Positions 9,732 to 17,499 of a DNA stretch of 64,000 nt are shown here, piece after piece. Within the stretch, counting starts at the first letter, position 1. Each line of letters begins with the position of its first letter. The notes beneath the pieces are model-generated. The model worked only from the letters and a program-made list of their open reading frames with translations, was not told the DNA's origin and did not search any database. A program made the position numbers and the translations under genes. The DNA is from Spirochaetota bacterium (lineage in GTDB: Bacteria > Spirochaetota > Spirochaetia > Treponematales > Treponemataceae): assembly GCA_023438065.1 (NCBI GenBank), contig JAEXRH010000016.1, positions 124,001 through 188,000 on the forward strand, read 5' to 3'.

Positions 9732-9761
9732 CTGTCAAAATCCCGCGCGTTCTGATATACT
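9732..9761 (+). promoter_or_regulatory. Candidate promoter of the amino-acid ABC operon
   Basis: CTGTCA at 9732-9737, 18-bp spacer, TATACT at 9756-9761 with an upstream TG (TGATATACT). The predicted start of transcription is about 4 nt before the ATG at 9772, leaving no room for a Shine-Dalgarno. Confidence 0.55.
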
Positions 9762-9771
9762 GTAAACCGCT

Positions 9772-10464
9772 ATGAACTTTACATTTCTCCAAAAATACTG
9801 GCCGTACTACCTCATCGGGGCGAAAAACACGATTCTACTCTCGCTCCTCGCGGTGGTGATCGGCACCCTCATCGGCATGCTCCTCGCGGTCTGCCGCGTC
9901 GGCAAAAACCGACCGCTGAAATTCGCCGCGACCGCGTACGTCGAGTTCATCCGCGGCACGCCGCTGCTCGTCCAGCTCTTCATCATCTATTACGGGCTAC
10001 AGGCGATCGGCATCAGGTTTCCCGACTCGAAGATCGCCACGAGGATACTCGGCATCAACTTCGCCGACTTCATGGCCGGCGTTATCACCATGGGCATCAA
10101 CTCGGGCGCCTACGTGTGCGAGATATTCCGCTCGGGCATCCAGTCGATCGACAAGGGACAGACCGAGGCCTCGCGTTCGCTCGGGCTCTCGCAGGCGAAA
10201 ACCCTCGTCTACGTCGTCATCCCGCAGGCGATCAGGAACGTCCTGCCCGCCCTCGGAAACGAGTTCGTCGTCGTCATCAAGGAATCCTCGATCGTCTCGA
10301 TCATCGGGATCGCCGACCTCATGTACAAGGCGAACACCGTCCGCGGGAACACCTTCCAGCCCTTCGAGCCGCTCCTGGTCGCGGCGCTCGCGTATTTCCT
10401 CCTGACCTTCCCCCTCTCGAAACTGCTCGCCCGAATCGAACGGAGGATGCGAAGCCATGACTGA
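9772..10464 (+). CDS. Polar amino-acid ABC transporter permease
   Basis: A 230-residue inner-membrane permease of the HisMQ/GlnP family. Several hydrophobic helices are evident (NTILLSLLAVVIGTLIGMLLAV early; VAALAYFLLTFPLSKLL late). The periplasmic-side signature EFIRGTPLLVQLFIIYYGL and the cytoplasmic EAA coupling loop EASRSLGLSQAKTLVYVVIP, then LPALGNEF, are canonical. It overlaps the ATPase gene by 8 bp, so the two are translationally coupled. No substrate-binding protein gene is adjacent, which is unusual for this class, and the substrate cannot be read from sequence. Start: ATG at 9772, probably leaderless. Confidence 0.93.
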   Translation: MNFTFLQKYWPYYLIGAKNTILLSLLAVVIGTLIGMLLAVCRVGKNRPLKFAATAYVEFIRGTPLLVQLFIIYYGLQAIGIRFPDSKIATRILGINFADFMAGVITMGINSGAYVCEIFRSGIQSIDKGQTEASRSLGLSQAKTLVYVVIPQAIRNVLPALGNEFVVVIKESSIVSIIGIADLMYKANTVRGNTFQPFEPLLVAALAYFLLTFPLSKLLARIERRMRSHD

Positions 10465-11215
10465 CCGGCAGAAAAACGAAATCATCCGCGTGAGCGGGCT
10501 CACGAAACGCTTCGGGAAACTCGAGGTCCTCAAGGGGATCGACGAGACGATCGGGAAGGGAGAGGTCGTCGTCATCATCGGGCCGTCCGGTTCGGGGAAG
10601 AGCACCTTTCTCCGCTGCCTCAACCTCCTCGAGATACCGACGGGCGGGCACATCCTCTTCGAGGGAACCGACATCACCGACCGGAAGGAATGGAAGCGCG
10701 GCCGGCTCGACGAGCATCGGCGCGACATGGGGATGGTGTTCCAGCACTTCAACCTCTTCCCGCACATGACCGTGCTCGAGAACGTCATGCTCGCGCCGGT
10801 CAAGGTGAAGGGACTGCCGAGGGCAGAGGCGGAGCGTCTCGCGCGCGGGCTCCTCGAGCGGGTTTCGCTTTCCGACAAGGCCGATTCTCACCCGGCGCAA
10901 TTGTCCGGCGGGCAAAAGCAGCGGATCGCGATCGTGCGCGCGCTCGCGATGAAGCCGAAGGTAATGCTCTTCGACGAGCCGACGAGCGCGCTCGACCCCG
11001 AGATGGTCGGCGAGGTGCTCCAGGTCATGCGCGATCTCGCCGCCGAGGGGATGACCATGGCGGTCGTCACGCACGAGATGCGCTTCGCCCGCGAGGTCGC
11101 CTCGCGCGTCCTTTTCATGGACGAGGGGGTCATCGTCGAGTCGGGTCCGCCCGAGGCGGTTTTCGGGAATCCGCAAAACGCCCGTACGAGGGAATTCCTC
11201 GCGAAGGTCACCTGA
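10457..11215 (+). CDS. Polar amino-acid ABC transporter ATP-binding protein
   Basis: A 252-residue ATPase of the GlnQ/HisP family that powers the permease encoded just upstream. Motifs: Walker A IIGPSGSGKST (about 39-49), Q-loop MGMVFQHFNLFPHMTV, signature LSGGQKQRIAIVRALA, Walker B KVMLFDEPTSALDPEM and switch His in VVTHEM. Length is typical. The ATG is inside the 3' end of the permease gene (8-bp overlap). The operon ends right after this gene at a strong terminator. Only these two transporter parts are present here; a binding protein must be encoded elsewhere. Confidence 0.95.
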   Translation: MTDRQKNEIIRVSGLTKRFGKLEVLKGIDETIGKGEVVVIIGPSGSGKSTFLRCLNLLEIPTGGHILFEGTDITDRKEWKRGRLDEHRRDMGMVFQHFNLFPHMTVLENVMLAPVKVKGLPRAEAERLARGLLERVSLSDKADSHPAQLSGGQKQRIAIVRALAMKPKVMLFDEPTSALDPEMVGEVLQVMRDLAAEGMTMAVVTHEMRFAREVASRVLFMDEGVIVESGPPEAVFGNPQNARTREFLAKVT

Positions 11216-11222
11216 AAAAGGC

Positions 11223-11250
11223 AAAGCCCGCTTAACGCGGGCTTTTTTTT
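11223..11250 (+). terminator. Intrinsic terminator of the amino-acid ABC operon
   Basis: AAAGCCCGC, loop TTAAC, GCGGGCTTT followed by a run of T. It also lies just past the stop of the convergent phosphodiesterase gene, with an A-rich left flank. Confidence 0.9.
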
Positions 11251-11255
11251 CGCGC

Positions 11256-11948
11256 TCACGCGCGGGCGATTTCCTCGAACGGCCTGTTTCCCTTGACGGG
11301 ATCCGCCGCGAAGAAGGTAACCCGCGGCTCGGTCGACGTGGAGTCGAGCTCGAGGAGGGCGAAACCCGCCCGGGAATGGCCGCGGGGGCGGGAAAGGCTT
11401 CCCGGATTCAGCGCGAGGATATGCGAGTAGGTCTCGGCGAACGAAACGTGCGAGTGACCGTAGACGGCGATATCGCAGTCCATCGCGTGAGCCGAGTCGA
11501 CGAGGATGTCGAGGCTCACGTCGACCGAGTGACGGTGCCCGTGGGCGATCAAAATCGAATACCCGGCGGCGCGGAGGATCTGGCGCGCGGGAACCGTGAG
11601 GCTGTAGCCGGGATCGTCGTCGGCGTATCCCGGGGAAGCAAGGCTCATCCGGTACTGGTCGCCGTCGCCGTTTCCCGCGACGAACGCGACCACCGGCGGG
11701 AGCGCCGCGCGGAGCCGCTCGGATTCCTGGGCGTTCTCGAGATACTGCACGATATCCCACATCCCGTCCCCCGCGAACACGAGCGCGTCCGAGTCGGGGC
11801 CGAACTCCCTGATCGCCGCCTCGAGAACCTCGTAGTGGCCGTGGGAGTCCGAAAGGACGAGCACGCGGGCCGTGTCGGCCCGGGCGAGACAGGCGATGGC
11901 CTCGGCGTCGCCGAGAAGGCCCGATTCGTGCTGCGTGATCGGATTCAT
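11256..11948 (-). CDS. YfcE/MJ0936-type metallophosphodiesterase
   Basis: A 230-residue calcineurin-like phosphoesterase. All metal-site blocks are present in order: VLVLSDSHGH (about 29-38), VFAGDGMWD, FVAGNGDGDQ, LIAHGHRHSV and AVYGHSHV. This is the YfcE/MJ0936 subgroup of small phosphodiesterases; the natural substrate of the group is unsettled. The start overlaps the upstream lipoprotein gene by 4 bp (ATGA), showing co-translation. It has an N-terminal extension of about 27 residues before the first metal motif. Last gene of a three-gene minus-strand set with the hydrolase at 13557 and the lipoprotein. Confidence 0.88.
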   Translation of the reverse strand: MNPITQHESGLLGDAEAIACLARADTARVLVLSDSHGHYEVLEAAIREFGPDSDALVFAGDGMWDIVQYLENAQESERLRAALPPVVAFVAGNGDGDQYRMSLASPGYADDDPGYSLTVPARQILRAAGYSILIAHGHRHSVDVSLDILVDSAHAMDCDIAVYGHSHVSFAETYSHILALNPGSLSRPRGHSRAGFALLELDSTSTEPRVTFFAADPVKGNRPFEEIARA

Positions 11949-12847
11949 GACTTTCCGCCGTCAGCGCCCGCGACGGGTGCGGCGGTCGATTGGGCACCGG
12001 ATCCCGCGGACGCGGCCTGGGGAATATCCACGACGAGATGGTTTCGGGATTTGAGGCCCGTGTCGGGATCGATAAAGGCCGAGATCGTCCAATCGGAACC
12101 GAAATGCCGGTTCCGGGCGTACGAGCGCGCGGCGTCGATGCTGACCGAAAGCTTTACGAGCGGGGCCGCCGAACGATCGCGGTCCTCGGCGGAAAGGAGC
12201 GCGCCGAGCAGGAGCACGCCCGCCGCCTCGTCGGAAAGGAGGGATCCCGGCGTCGCGTTTTCGTCCTCGAGGATGCCCTTCGGGGACGCCCGGTCGAGCA
12301 CGAGGTCCGAAACGGCCTCGAGCGGAAGGGCCGCGTCCTCGCCGAAAAGGGACACGATCCTCACGTCCGGCCGCGCCTCTCGCAGGCGATTGAGCTCGCG
12401 GACTGTTCCCTCGGGCGCGCCGAGCGTCGCGACGATGGTTACGCCCGGGTCCTGGGCCGCCTCCGTCAGTTTGGAAAGTCGGGGGCGCTTCTCGACGATG
12501 AAGGAGTCGGGCCAGGTCAGGACGGTCATCATCCCCGGCGACTCGGGTATCGCGGAATCCAGTACGCCGTATTCCTCTATCGCGGGGCTGAGAAGCTCTG
12601 GCCTACCCGCGAAGGAAGGACCGACCATGACGAGAACGCGATGGTCGGCGGGCTTATGGCGAGGCGCCCGCGCCCGAGGAGTTTCATCCCTTGCTCCGCC
12701 GTCCTTATCGGTCGAATGCCCGTTTCCCGGCAAGAATCGGCCGCAGGACGCGAGCGCGAGCGCGGCCATGACGAGAAGGGCGCAAAGCCGTCCCGTCGCC
12801 TTGAGTGAAGCCGTCCGTTCGACGGTATGTGCCTGATGTTCGCTCAT
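11945..12847 (-). CDS. DUF3798-like lipoprotein
   Basis: About 300 residues. A basic N-terminus, hydrophobic core LCALLVMAALALA and lipobox ending in SC place the lipidated Cys at about residue 35. After a polar linker, the body (about 68-270) resembles, from memory, the first lobe of DUF3798 proteins, which look like periplasmic binding proteins: LTWPDSF, then DPGVTIVATLGAPEGT, REARPDVRIVSL and SDLVLDR. At 300 residues it seems shorter than those proteins, so the second lobe may be reduced. The frame is open to 12901, but ATG at 12847 is chosen because it directly precedes the signal peptide and lies 7 nt after a TATGAT box. Overlaps the phosphodiesterase gene by 4 bp. Ligand unknown. Confidence 0.65.
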   Translation of the reverse strand: MSEHQAHTVERTASLKATGRLCALLVMAALALASCGRFLPGNGHSTDKDGGARDETPRARAPRHKPADHRVLVMVGPSFAGRPELLSPAIEEYGVLDSAIPESPGMMTVLTWPDSFIVEKRPRLSKLTEAAQDPGVTIVATLGAPEGTVRELNRLREARPDVRIVSLFGEDAALPLEAVSDLVLDRASPKGILEDENATPGSLLSDEAAGVLLLGALLSAEDRDRSAAPLVKLSVSIDAARSYARNRHFGSDWTISAFIDPDTGLKSRNHLVVDIPQAASAGSGAQSTAAPVAGADGGKS

Positions 12848-12854
12848 GCCACCC

Positions 12855-12860
12855 ATCATA
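12855..12860 (-). promoter_or_regulatory. Candidate leaderless -10 box for the lipoprotein gene
   Basis: On the minus strand TATGAT lies 7 nt before the ATG at 12847, with TTTCAT about 16 bp further upstream. GGGTGG between them is only a weak ribosome site and would overlap the first transcribed bases. Confidence 0.4.
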
Positions 12861-12897
12861 CCCGTTTCCCGGGGAGATGAAAAGCTCAAAAAGCGGC

Positions 12898-13557
12898 TCA
12901 ATACGCGCCCGCCTCGGCGCCGATCGTCGTTCTCCTTCCGTGCCCGGGGAGGACCGCGGTTTCGCGCGGCAGGGCGAAAAGGCGGTTGAGGCTCGCGAAA
13001 AGGGCATCGACGCTTCCGCCTTCGATATCGGTCCGGCCGTATCCCGCGCTGAAAAGGGTGTCGCCCGCGACGAGCGTGGCCTCGTCCCGCGAGTAGAGAC
13101 AGACGGAGCCCGGGCTGTGGCCGGGGGTATGGATCACGGTCCAGCCGGGAAGGGCCGACGAGCCGTCGGGAAGGATGATTTCCTTGCCGTCCTCGAGGAG
13201 GACCGTCGCCGCGGGGAGTTCGTCGCGGTTCCGCTCGACGAGGCCGGCCGCGCCGAGATCCTCGAAGATCGCGCGATGCCGCTCGATCGCGCCCGAGCCG
13301 AGCGCGCCGGCATCGCCGGGATGGATGGCGACGGGAACGCCCGGCCAGCTCCTCGCGAGCGCGGGCAGGGCGATCAGGTGATCGAAATGCCCGTGGGTCA
13401 GGAAAAAGAGGATCGGCTCGAGGCGTCGCTCCGCCAGATGTGCTATAATTTCAGGGGCATCGCCGCCGGGATCGACGACGACGGCGCGGCGGTCATCGGA
13501 TTCGATAAACCAGGTGTTGACGGAAAGCGGGCCGGTTACGAGCTGCGTGATCTTCAT
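12898..13557 (-). CDS. Metallo-beta-lactamase-fold hydrolase (glyoxalase II-like)
   Basis: A 219-residue MBL-fold protein close to the YcbL/GloB type, which hydrolyses thioesters such as S-lactoylglutathione-like compounds. The zinc motif THGHFDHL is at about residues 54-61; later metal residues are in HTPGHSPGSVCL (about 127-138), VAGDTLF and PGHGRRTTIG. It is single-domain and of normal length. The predicted start is ATG at 13557, 7 nt after a TATACT box and with no Shine-Dalgarno. It is followed by the lipoprotein and phosphodiesterase genes on the same strand after a 50-bp gap. The precise substrate is not determined by sequence. Confidence 0.88.
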   Translation of the reverse strand: MKITQLVTGPLSVNTWFIESDDRRAVVVDPGGDAPEIIAHLAERRLEPILFFLTHGHFDHLIALPALARSWPGVPVAIHPGDAGALGSGAIERHRAIFEDLGAAGLVERNRDELPAATVLLEDGKEIILPDGSSALPGWTVIHTPGHSPGSVCLYSRDEATLVAGDTLFSAGYGRTDIEGGSVDALFASLNRLFALPRETAVLPGHGRRTTIGAEAGAY

Positions 13558-13564
13558 GCCCGGC

Positions 13565-13570
13565 AGTATA
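13565..13570 (-). promoter_or_regulatory. Candidate leaderless -10 box for the MBL hydrolase
   Basis: TATACT on the minus strand, 7 nt before the ATG at 13557. It overlaps the leader of the divergent gene at 13588. Confidence 0.4.
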
Positions 13571-13587
13571 TCCCGAAAGGAGAAACC

Positions 13588-14319
13588 GTGTCAGGAAGGA
13601 TCATTGCGATAGCGACGATCGCGGCCGCGTGTTACGTCCTCATACCCGCCGTCGCCGGCTGGATCTCCCGTTTCAGGATCAGGCGGCTCGTGGCCCGCCT
13701 CGCCTCGGGCGCGGGCGACCTCGGCGCGATCGCGGGCGTCGGTCTCAACGCCCTTTCCGTCGCCTTCCCCGCGAACGGCGCGCGCGGAGGGGCCTCCGTC
13801 GAGGTCGATCCCCGCGAAACCCGCTTCTACTCGTTTGACCCGGAATCGGGTCCCGTCCCGCTTTCCTGGAACTCGGTCAGGCTCCTCCGCCTGGACACCC
13901 CCGTCGCGTACCTTGCCGCCCCGAACGGGCTCAAGCGGTGCGTCTGCGTCCTCCACCCGCGGGAAATCTCGATAGCGGAAGTCTCGAAACGGATCGCCAA
14001 AACGCGCGGGTGGCGGCCCGACGAGGGCTCGGGGGCCGTGAAGGGCTTCAGCGTCGCGCTCGGCGTCTTCCTCGAATTCCTCGCGCTCCTCGAGGCCGCG
14101 TCGAATCCCGGCAACGAGCTCGCAGAGATCGCGGCCATCGTCGGTATCTTCGGGAAGGCGCTCCCCTACCTTCCGCCCGGACTGATACTCACCATCGCGG
14201 CGGCCAAAAAAAAACGGCAGCGAAACGCTGCCGATTTTTTCCTTGTCGCGGTTGGAACGGCCTTAAATATCGCCGTCCTTTTTTTCGTCATCCTGCGAGT
14301 CGGTTTCGCCCGACCCTGA
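13588..14319 (+). CDS. Unknown membrane protein
   Basis: About 243 residues from a GTG start with AAGGAG 7 nt upstream. A membrane helix sits at about 5-25 (IIAIATIAAACYVLIPAVAG), followed by an Arg-rich stretch and a soluble region with LSWNSVRLLRLDTP, which may be a small beta domain. Two more hydrophobic segments follow (GFSVALGVFLEFLALLEAA; ALPYLPPGLILTIAAA), and a last one lies after a KKKRQR stretch. I do not recognise the family. The final 30 or so codons run through a nine-A tract and a terminator hairpin and overlap the convergent gene by 57 bp, so the true C-terminus may be shorter. Divergent from the MBL hydrolase. Confidence 0.55.
   Translation: MSGRIIAIATIAAACYVLIPAVAGWISRFRIRRLVARLASGAGDLGAIAGVGLNALSVAFPANGARGGASVEVDPRETRFYSFDPESGPVPLSWNSVRLLRLDTPVAYLAAPNGLKRCVCVLHPREISIAEVSKRIAKTRGWRPDEGSGAVKGFSVALGVFLEFLALLEAASNPGNELAEIAAIVGIFGKALPYLPPGLILTIAAAKKKRQRNAADFFLVAVGTALNIAVLFFVILRVGFARP
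14206..14240. terminator. Bidirectional terminator
   Basis: A nine-A tract, then CGGCAGCG, loop AAA, CGCTGCCG, A and six T. It lies 23 bp beyond the stop of the minus-strand DbpA-domain gene. On the plus strand it falls inside the predicted reading frame of the gene at 13588. Confidence 0.85.
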
Positions 14320-15150
14320 GAATCCTTCGTCCTCGTCGCCCATCGGCTCGTCATCCACCGGCTCCTCGCCCATGGAGGTCTCGCTTTCGGGAATCTCGTC
14401 GGATTCGGGGAGGATCGACGACTGGACGGAGTCGGTCGGGGCCTCGGCGTCGCGCTTGCGGGAGAAGCTCACCGCGAGCTTGCGCCCGCGATACTCGAAC
14501 TCGTTGAGCGCGGCGATCACCTTCTCGGCGTCCTCGTTGACGATCTGCACGAACGAGTAGTTATCGAGCACGCGGATATCCCCGATATGCTCGCGCTCGA
14601 TCTCGACGTTCTGCATGATGAGCCCGATGAGGTCGCGGGGGTAGACCCGGCGGTTGCGGCCGATGCTCACGAAGAGGGTCGTCGCGACGTCGTCGGGAAG
14701 GATGTTGCGCGGTTCGCTCTTCGCCTCGCCCTGGCGCCCCTCGGGGCGCTCGGTCCGGCGGGACTCGCCGGACTTGCCGCGGCGCGAATCCTCGAGCCGT
14801 TCGCCGCTTCCGCGCGCGTTCTCGCGGCCGGCGTCGCGTCCGCCCTTCGCCTCGCCTCTCGGCTCCGCGCGGCCTTCGCCCCTGCCCTGGCGACCCTGTC
14901 GTTCCTGCCGGCCGGATCGGTCCGATCTCGCCGGGGAACCGAACCTCGCGGGCATTTTACCGTTATTGATTTCCTTCAGAAGGTACGCCGTGAAATACGC
15001 GCGGAGGGTAAGGGGAACGGCCTTACGGAAAAGGCGGCGATAGAGATTGAGTTCCAGAGGATCCTCTTCGGTTCGGATCTTGTCCACGGCGTCCCGGAGA
15101 AACGCCAAAATCTGGTCCTCGTTCAGGTTACTGGTCTGCTTGTCTGCCAC
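14263..15150 (-). CDS. Stand-alone DbpA-type RNA-binding protein
   Basis: About 295 residues. An N-terminal helical region (NEDQILAFLRDAVDKIR to FTAYLLKEI, about 8-75) is followed by an Arg/Gly/Glu/Ser-rich disordered linker (about 80-155). Next comes a domain like the C-terminal RNA-binding domain of DbpA/CsdA DEAD-box helicases (about 165-240; VATTLFVSIGRNRRVYP, then GDIRVLDNYSFVQI), and last an acidic tail. No helicase motifs are present, so this is the RNA-binding module on its own. The frame is open much further upstream, but that part overlaps the GNAT gene; the GTG at 15150 preceded by AGGAGAG fits and starts MADKQTSNLNEDQ. Probably an RNA-binding or ribosome-associated protein; the target is unknown. 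Confidence 0.75.
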   Translation of the reverse strand: MADKQTSNLNEDQILAFLRDAVDKIRTEEDPLELNLYRRLFRKAVPLTLRAYFTAYLLKEINNGKMPARFGSPARSDRSGRQERQGRQGRGEGRAEPRGEAKGGRDAGRENARGSGERLEDSRRGKSGESRRTERPEGRQGEAKSEPRNILPDDVATTLFVSIGRNRRVYPRDLIGLIMQNVEIEREHIGDIRVLDNYSFVQIVNEDAEKVIAALNEFEYRGRKLAVSFSRKRDAEAPTDSVQSSILPESDEIPESETSMGEEPVDDEPMGDEDEGFSGSGETDSQDDEKKDGDI

Positions 15151-15197
15151 AATAAATACTCTCCTGTCTTTTATATTGACATAATTTTCCGACTTGC

Positions 15198-16118
15198 TCA
15201 ATGCCAATGGCTTCCCGCGAGGTCGATCACCGAAACGTGCCCCCGCTCGACGAAACCGGCCCGATGGAGGACGGGGCGAAAGGAGTCGGGGACGATCGGT
15301 ATCGGGAACAGAAGCCAGCGGTAGCCGCGCTCGTGCCAATGGTATACGGTGCGGGAGAGAAGCTCCTTGCCGAGCCCGAGCCCGCGGAATTCCGGATAGA
15401 CGGCGAGGGCGGTGATCTGCGCGGCGAGAAAACTGTCCGCCGGCACGGGAGCGGAACGGGAAACGCCCGCGATCTCGCCGTCGGCGGTCTCGGCGGCGAG
15501 CGTCCACTCGGCGCAGTCGTCAGATCCCCGGATCCTCGCCGCGATCTCCCCGATCGCCTCGGAAAGCTCGAGCGGGTTCTCCCGCGCGATCTCGCCCTCG
15601 ACCGAGGAAAGAAGCGCCTCGATCTCCTCGAGCGCCGCGCTGTCCTCCCCGGCACGCTCGAGGAAGGAAAAGTCCTGGCTCACGATATCCTCGGTTTCCT
15701 CGGGCTCCGCGCCGACGCGCTCGAGGCCCCAAAAATCGCGAAGCCCGTTATACCATTCGAGCACGAGCAGGCGCATCTCCCGTTCCTTGAAGAGAAACCA
15801 CTGCCGCTCGATCTCGGGCGATTCCTTGAGAATATCCTTGAATTTCCTGAAAACCCCATGGCCCGAGGAAAGCGCGGCCCTGAGCTCCTCGCGCATGATC
15901 GGATTGCGGAGCTGGGCGACGAAACGCTCGCGCATTCTGAAGCCGCTCACCGAGTCCCAAAGGGGGATCGCGAAGTACCGGTCGTCGTCCTCGACGGCGC
16001 CGCTGTCGCGGGAGGCGACGCAGCGACCTTCGGCGGAATCGAAGAGGAAGTGCCCGGTCTGGTCCTCCATCGCGAAGATGATCTCGTCGGTCAGCTCCTG
16101 AGTCAGCTCGAATTCCAT
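15198..16118 (-). CDS. UPF0158 / GNAT acetyltransferase fusion
   Basis: A 306-residue two-domain protein. The N-terminal half (about 1-140) resembles the UPF0158 family, with IIFAMEDQTGHFLFD, FRMRERFVAQL, a conserved FRRFKD-like FRKFKDIL and WFLFKEREMRLLVLEWY. The C-terminal half (about 195-300) is a GNAT domain: ITALAVYPEFRGLGLGKELL carries the acetyl-CoA pyrophosphate-binding loop (R/QxxGxG/A form). The middle (about 150-195) is acidic. Acetyl transfer to an unknown acceptor is expected. It starts with ATG at 16118, 10 nt after an extended -10 (TGCTAAAAT) and without a Shine-Dalgarno. The DbpA-domain gene follows on the same strand after 47 bp. Confidence 0.75.
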   Translation of the reverse strand: MEFELTQELTDEIIFAMEDQTGHFLFDSAEGRCVASRDSGAVEDDDRYFAIPLWDSVSGFRMRERFVAQLRNPIMREELRAALSSGHGVFRKFKDILKESPEIERQWFLFKEREMRLLVLEWYNGLRDFWGLERVGAEPEETEDIVSQDFSFLERAGEDSAALEEIEALLSSVEGEIARENPLELSEAIGEIAARIRGSDDCAEWTLAAETADGEIAGVSRSAPVPADSFLAAQITALAVYPEFRGLGLGKELLSRTVYHWHERGYRWLLFPIPIVPDSFRPVLHRAGFVERGHVSVIDLAGSHWH

Positions 16119-16125
16119 AGTTGGT

Positions 16126-16154
16126 TTGATTTTAGCACAGAATATCCTTATTAT
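16126..16154. promoter_or_regulatory. Overlapping divergent promoters of eno and the GNAT gene
   Basis: Plus strand: TTGATT at 16126-16131, 17 bp, TATTAT at 16149-16154 for enolase. Minus strand: TAAAAT (16129-16134) with an upstream TGC for the GNAT gene, 10 nt before its ATG. The enolase -35 and the GNAT -10 share bases, so the two polymerases would compete. Confidence 0.5.
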
Positions 16155-16189
16155 AAAGAAGAACCGAATTGGAAAGAGGGAGGATAACC

Positions 16190-17488
16190 ATGAGCACGAT
16201 TGCCTTTATCGACGGACGCGAGATTCTCGATTCACGGGGAAACCCGACGGTCGAAGTGGACGTATACCTGGACGACGGCTCGAAGGGCCGCGCGGCCGTT
16301 CCCTCGGGAGCCTCGACGGGCGAGCACGAGGCGCTCGAGATGCGCGACGGGGACCCCGAGCGCTACAAGGGAAAGGGCGTGCTCGACGCGGTCGAGAAGG
16401 TCAACGACGTGATCGCGGAGGAGCTCGACGGCGCGGATGCCTACGACCAAGCCGAGATCGACCATACCCTCCTCGCCCTCGACGGCACGCCGAACAAGTC
16501 GAGCCTCGGCGCGAACGCCATCCTCGGCGTATCGATGGCCGTCGCGCGCGCGGCGGCGGACTCCCTCGGGATCCCCCTGTACCGCTACCTCGGCGGCGCG
16601 CACACCCTCCAGCTCCCCGTCCCGATGGCGAACATCATCAACGGCGGGCAGCACTCGGACAACAAGATCGACTTCCAGGAATTCATGATCATGCCCGTCG
16701 GCGCGGACTCCATGCGCGAGGCCGTCCGGATGACCGCCGAGATCTTCCACGCCCTGAAAGGGATTCTCAAGGAAGCGGGGCTCGCGACCTCGGTCGGCGA
16801 CGAGGGAGGATTCGCCCCGGACATCGGGAACGAGGACGCGCTCGGCTACATCATGAAAGCGATCGAGAAGGCGAAATACCGGCCGGGCGAGGACGTGATG
16901 ATCGCCCTCGACTGCGCGGCGAGCGAGCTCTTCGACGCGGGCGAGCGGAAGGGCTACAAGTTCTGGAAGTCGAATCCCGGCAAGCTCTTCACCGCCGACG
17001 AGATGATCGACACCTACAAGAAGTGGATCGCCAATTACCCGATCATCTCCATCGAGGATCCCCTCGACCAGAACGACTGGGCCGGGTACCGCCGCCTCAC
17101 CGAGGAACTCGGGGGCAAGGTACAGATCGTCGGGGACGACTTCTTCGTGACGAACACCGAGCGGCTCGCGCGCGGCATCGCCGAGGGCGCGTGCAACTCG
17201 ATCCTCATCAAGCTCAACCAGATCGGCACCGTAACAGAGACGATCGACGCCGTGCGCATGGCCCAAAAGGCGGGCTACACCGCCGTCATGTCGCACCGCT
17301 CGGGCGAGACCGAGGACACCTTCATCGCCGACCTCTCCGTCGCGCTCGAGACCGGCCAGATCAAGACCGGTTCCATGAGCCGCTCGGACCGCGTCGCGAA
17401 ATACAACCAGCTCATGCGCATCGAGGACGAGCTCGGGGTCACCGCGCGCTACGACGGCCGGATGACCTTCGCTAAATTCGCGAAATAG
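16190..17488 (+). CDS. eno: Enolase
   Basis: A 432-residue glycolytic enzyme interconverting 2-phosphoglycerate and phosphoenolpyruvate in the cytoplasm. It starts MSTIAFIDGREILDSRGNP, contains the substrate loop SGASTGEHEALEMRD (about 40-54), the metal ligands in ALDCAASE, SIEDPLDQNDW and GDDFFVTN, the catalytic Lys region SILIKLNQIGT and the signature MSHRSGETEDTFIAD. All are intact and length is standard. The ATG at 16190 is chosen over the earlier in-frame one because GGGAGG sits 6-7 nt upstream and the protein start is canonical. Monocistronic, ending at a very strong hairpin. Confidence 0.98.
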   Translation: MSTIAFIDGREILDSRGNPTVEVDVYLDDGSKGRAAVPSGASTGEHEALEMRDGDPERYKGKGVLDAVEKVNDVIAEELDGADAYDQAEIDHTLLALDGTPNKSSLGANAILGVSMAVARAAADSLGIPLYRYLGGAHTLQLPVPMANIINGGQHSDNKIDFQEFMIMPVGADSMREAVRMTAEIFHALKGILKEAGLATSVGDEGGFAPDIGNEDALGYIMKAIEKAKYRPGEDVMIALDCAASELFDAGERKGYKFWKSNPGKLFTADEMIDTYKKWIANYPIISIEDPLDQNDWAGYRRLTEELGGKVQIVGDDFFVTNTERLARGIAEGACNSILIKLNQIGTVTETIDAVRMAQKAGYTAVMSHRSGETEDTFIADLSVALETGQIKTGSMSRSDRVAKYNQLMRIEDELGVTARYDGRMTFAKFAK

Positions 17489-17499
17489 GGACATGGCAT

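Noticed and set aside
12805..13587. Plus-strand start of the 13588 gene much further upstream (open frame from 12805).
   Set aside because: That part lies opposite the MBL hydrolase gene and has no protein-like features; GTG at 13588 with AAGGAG is a better start.
14263..15507. A 414-residue version of the DbpA-domain protein starting at 15507.
   Set aside because: Its first 119 residues overlap the GNAT gene on the same strand in another frame and are Arg/Pro-rich shadow sequence.
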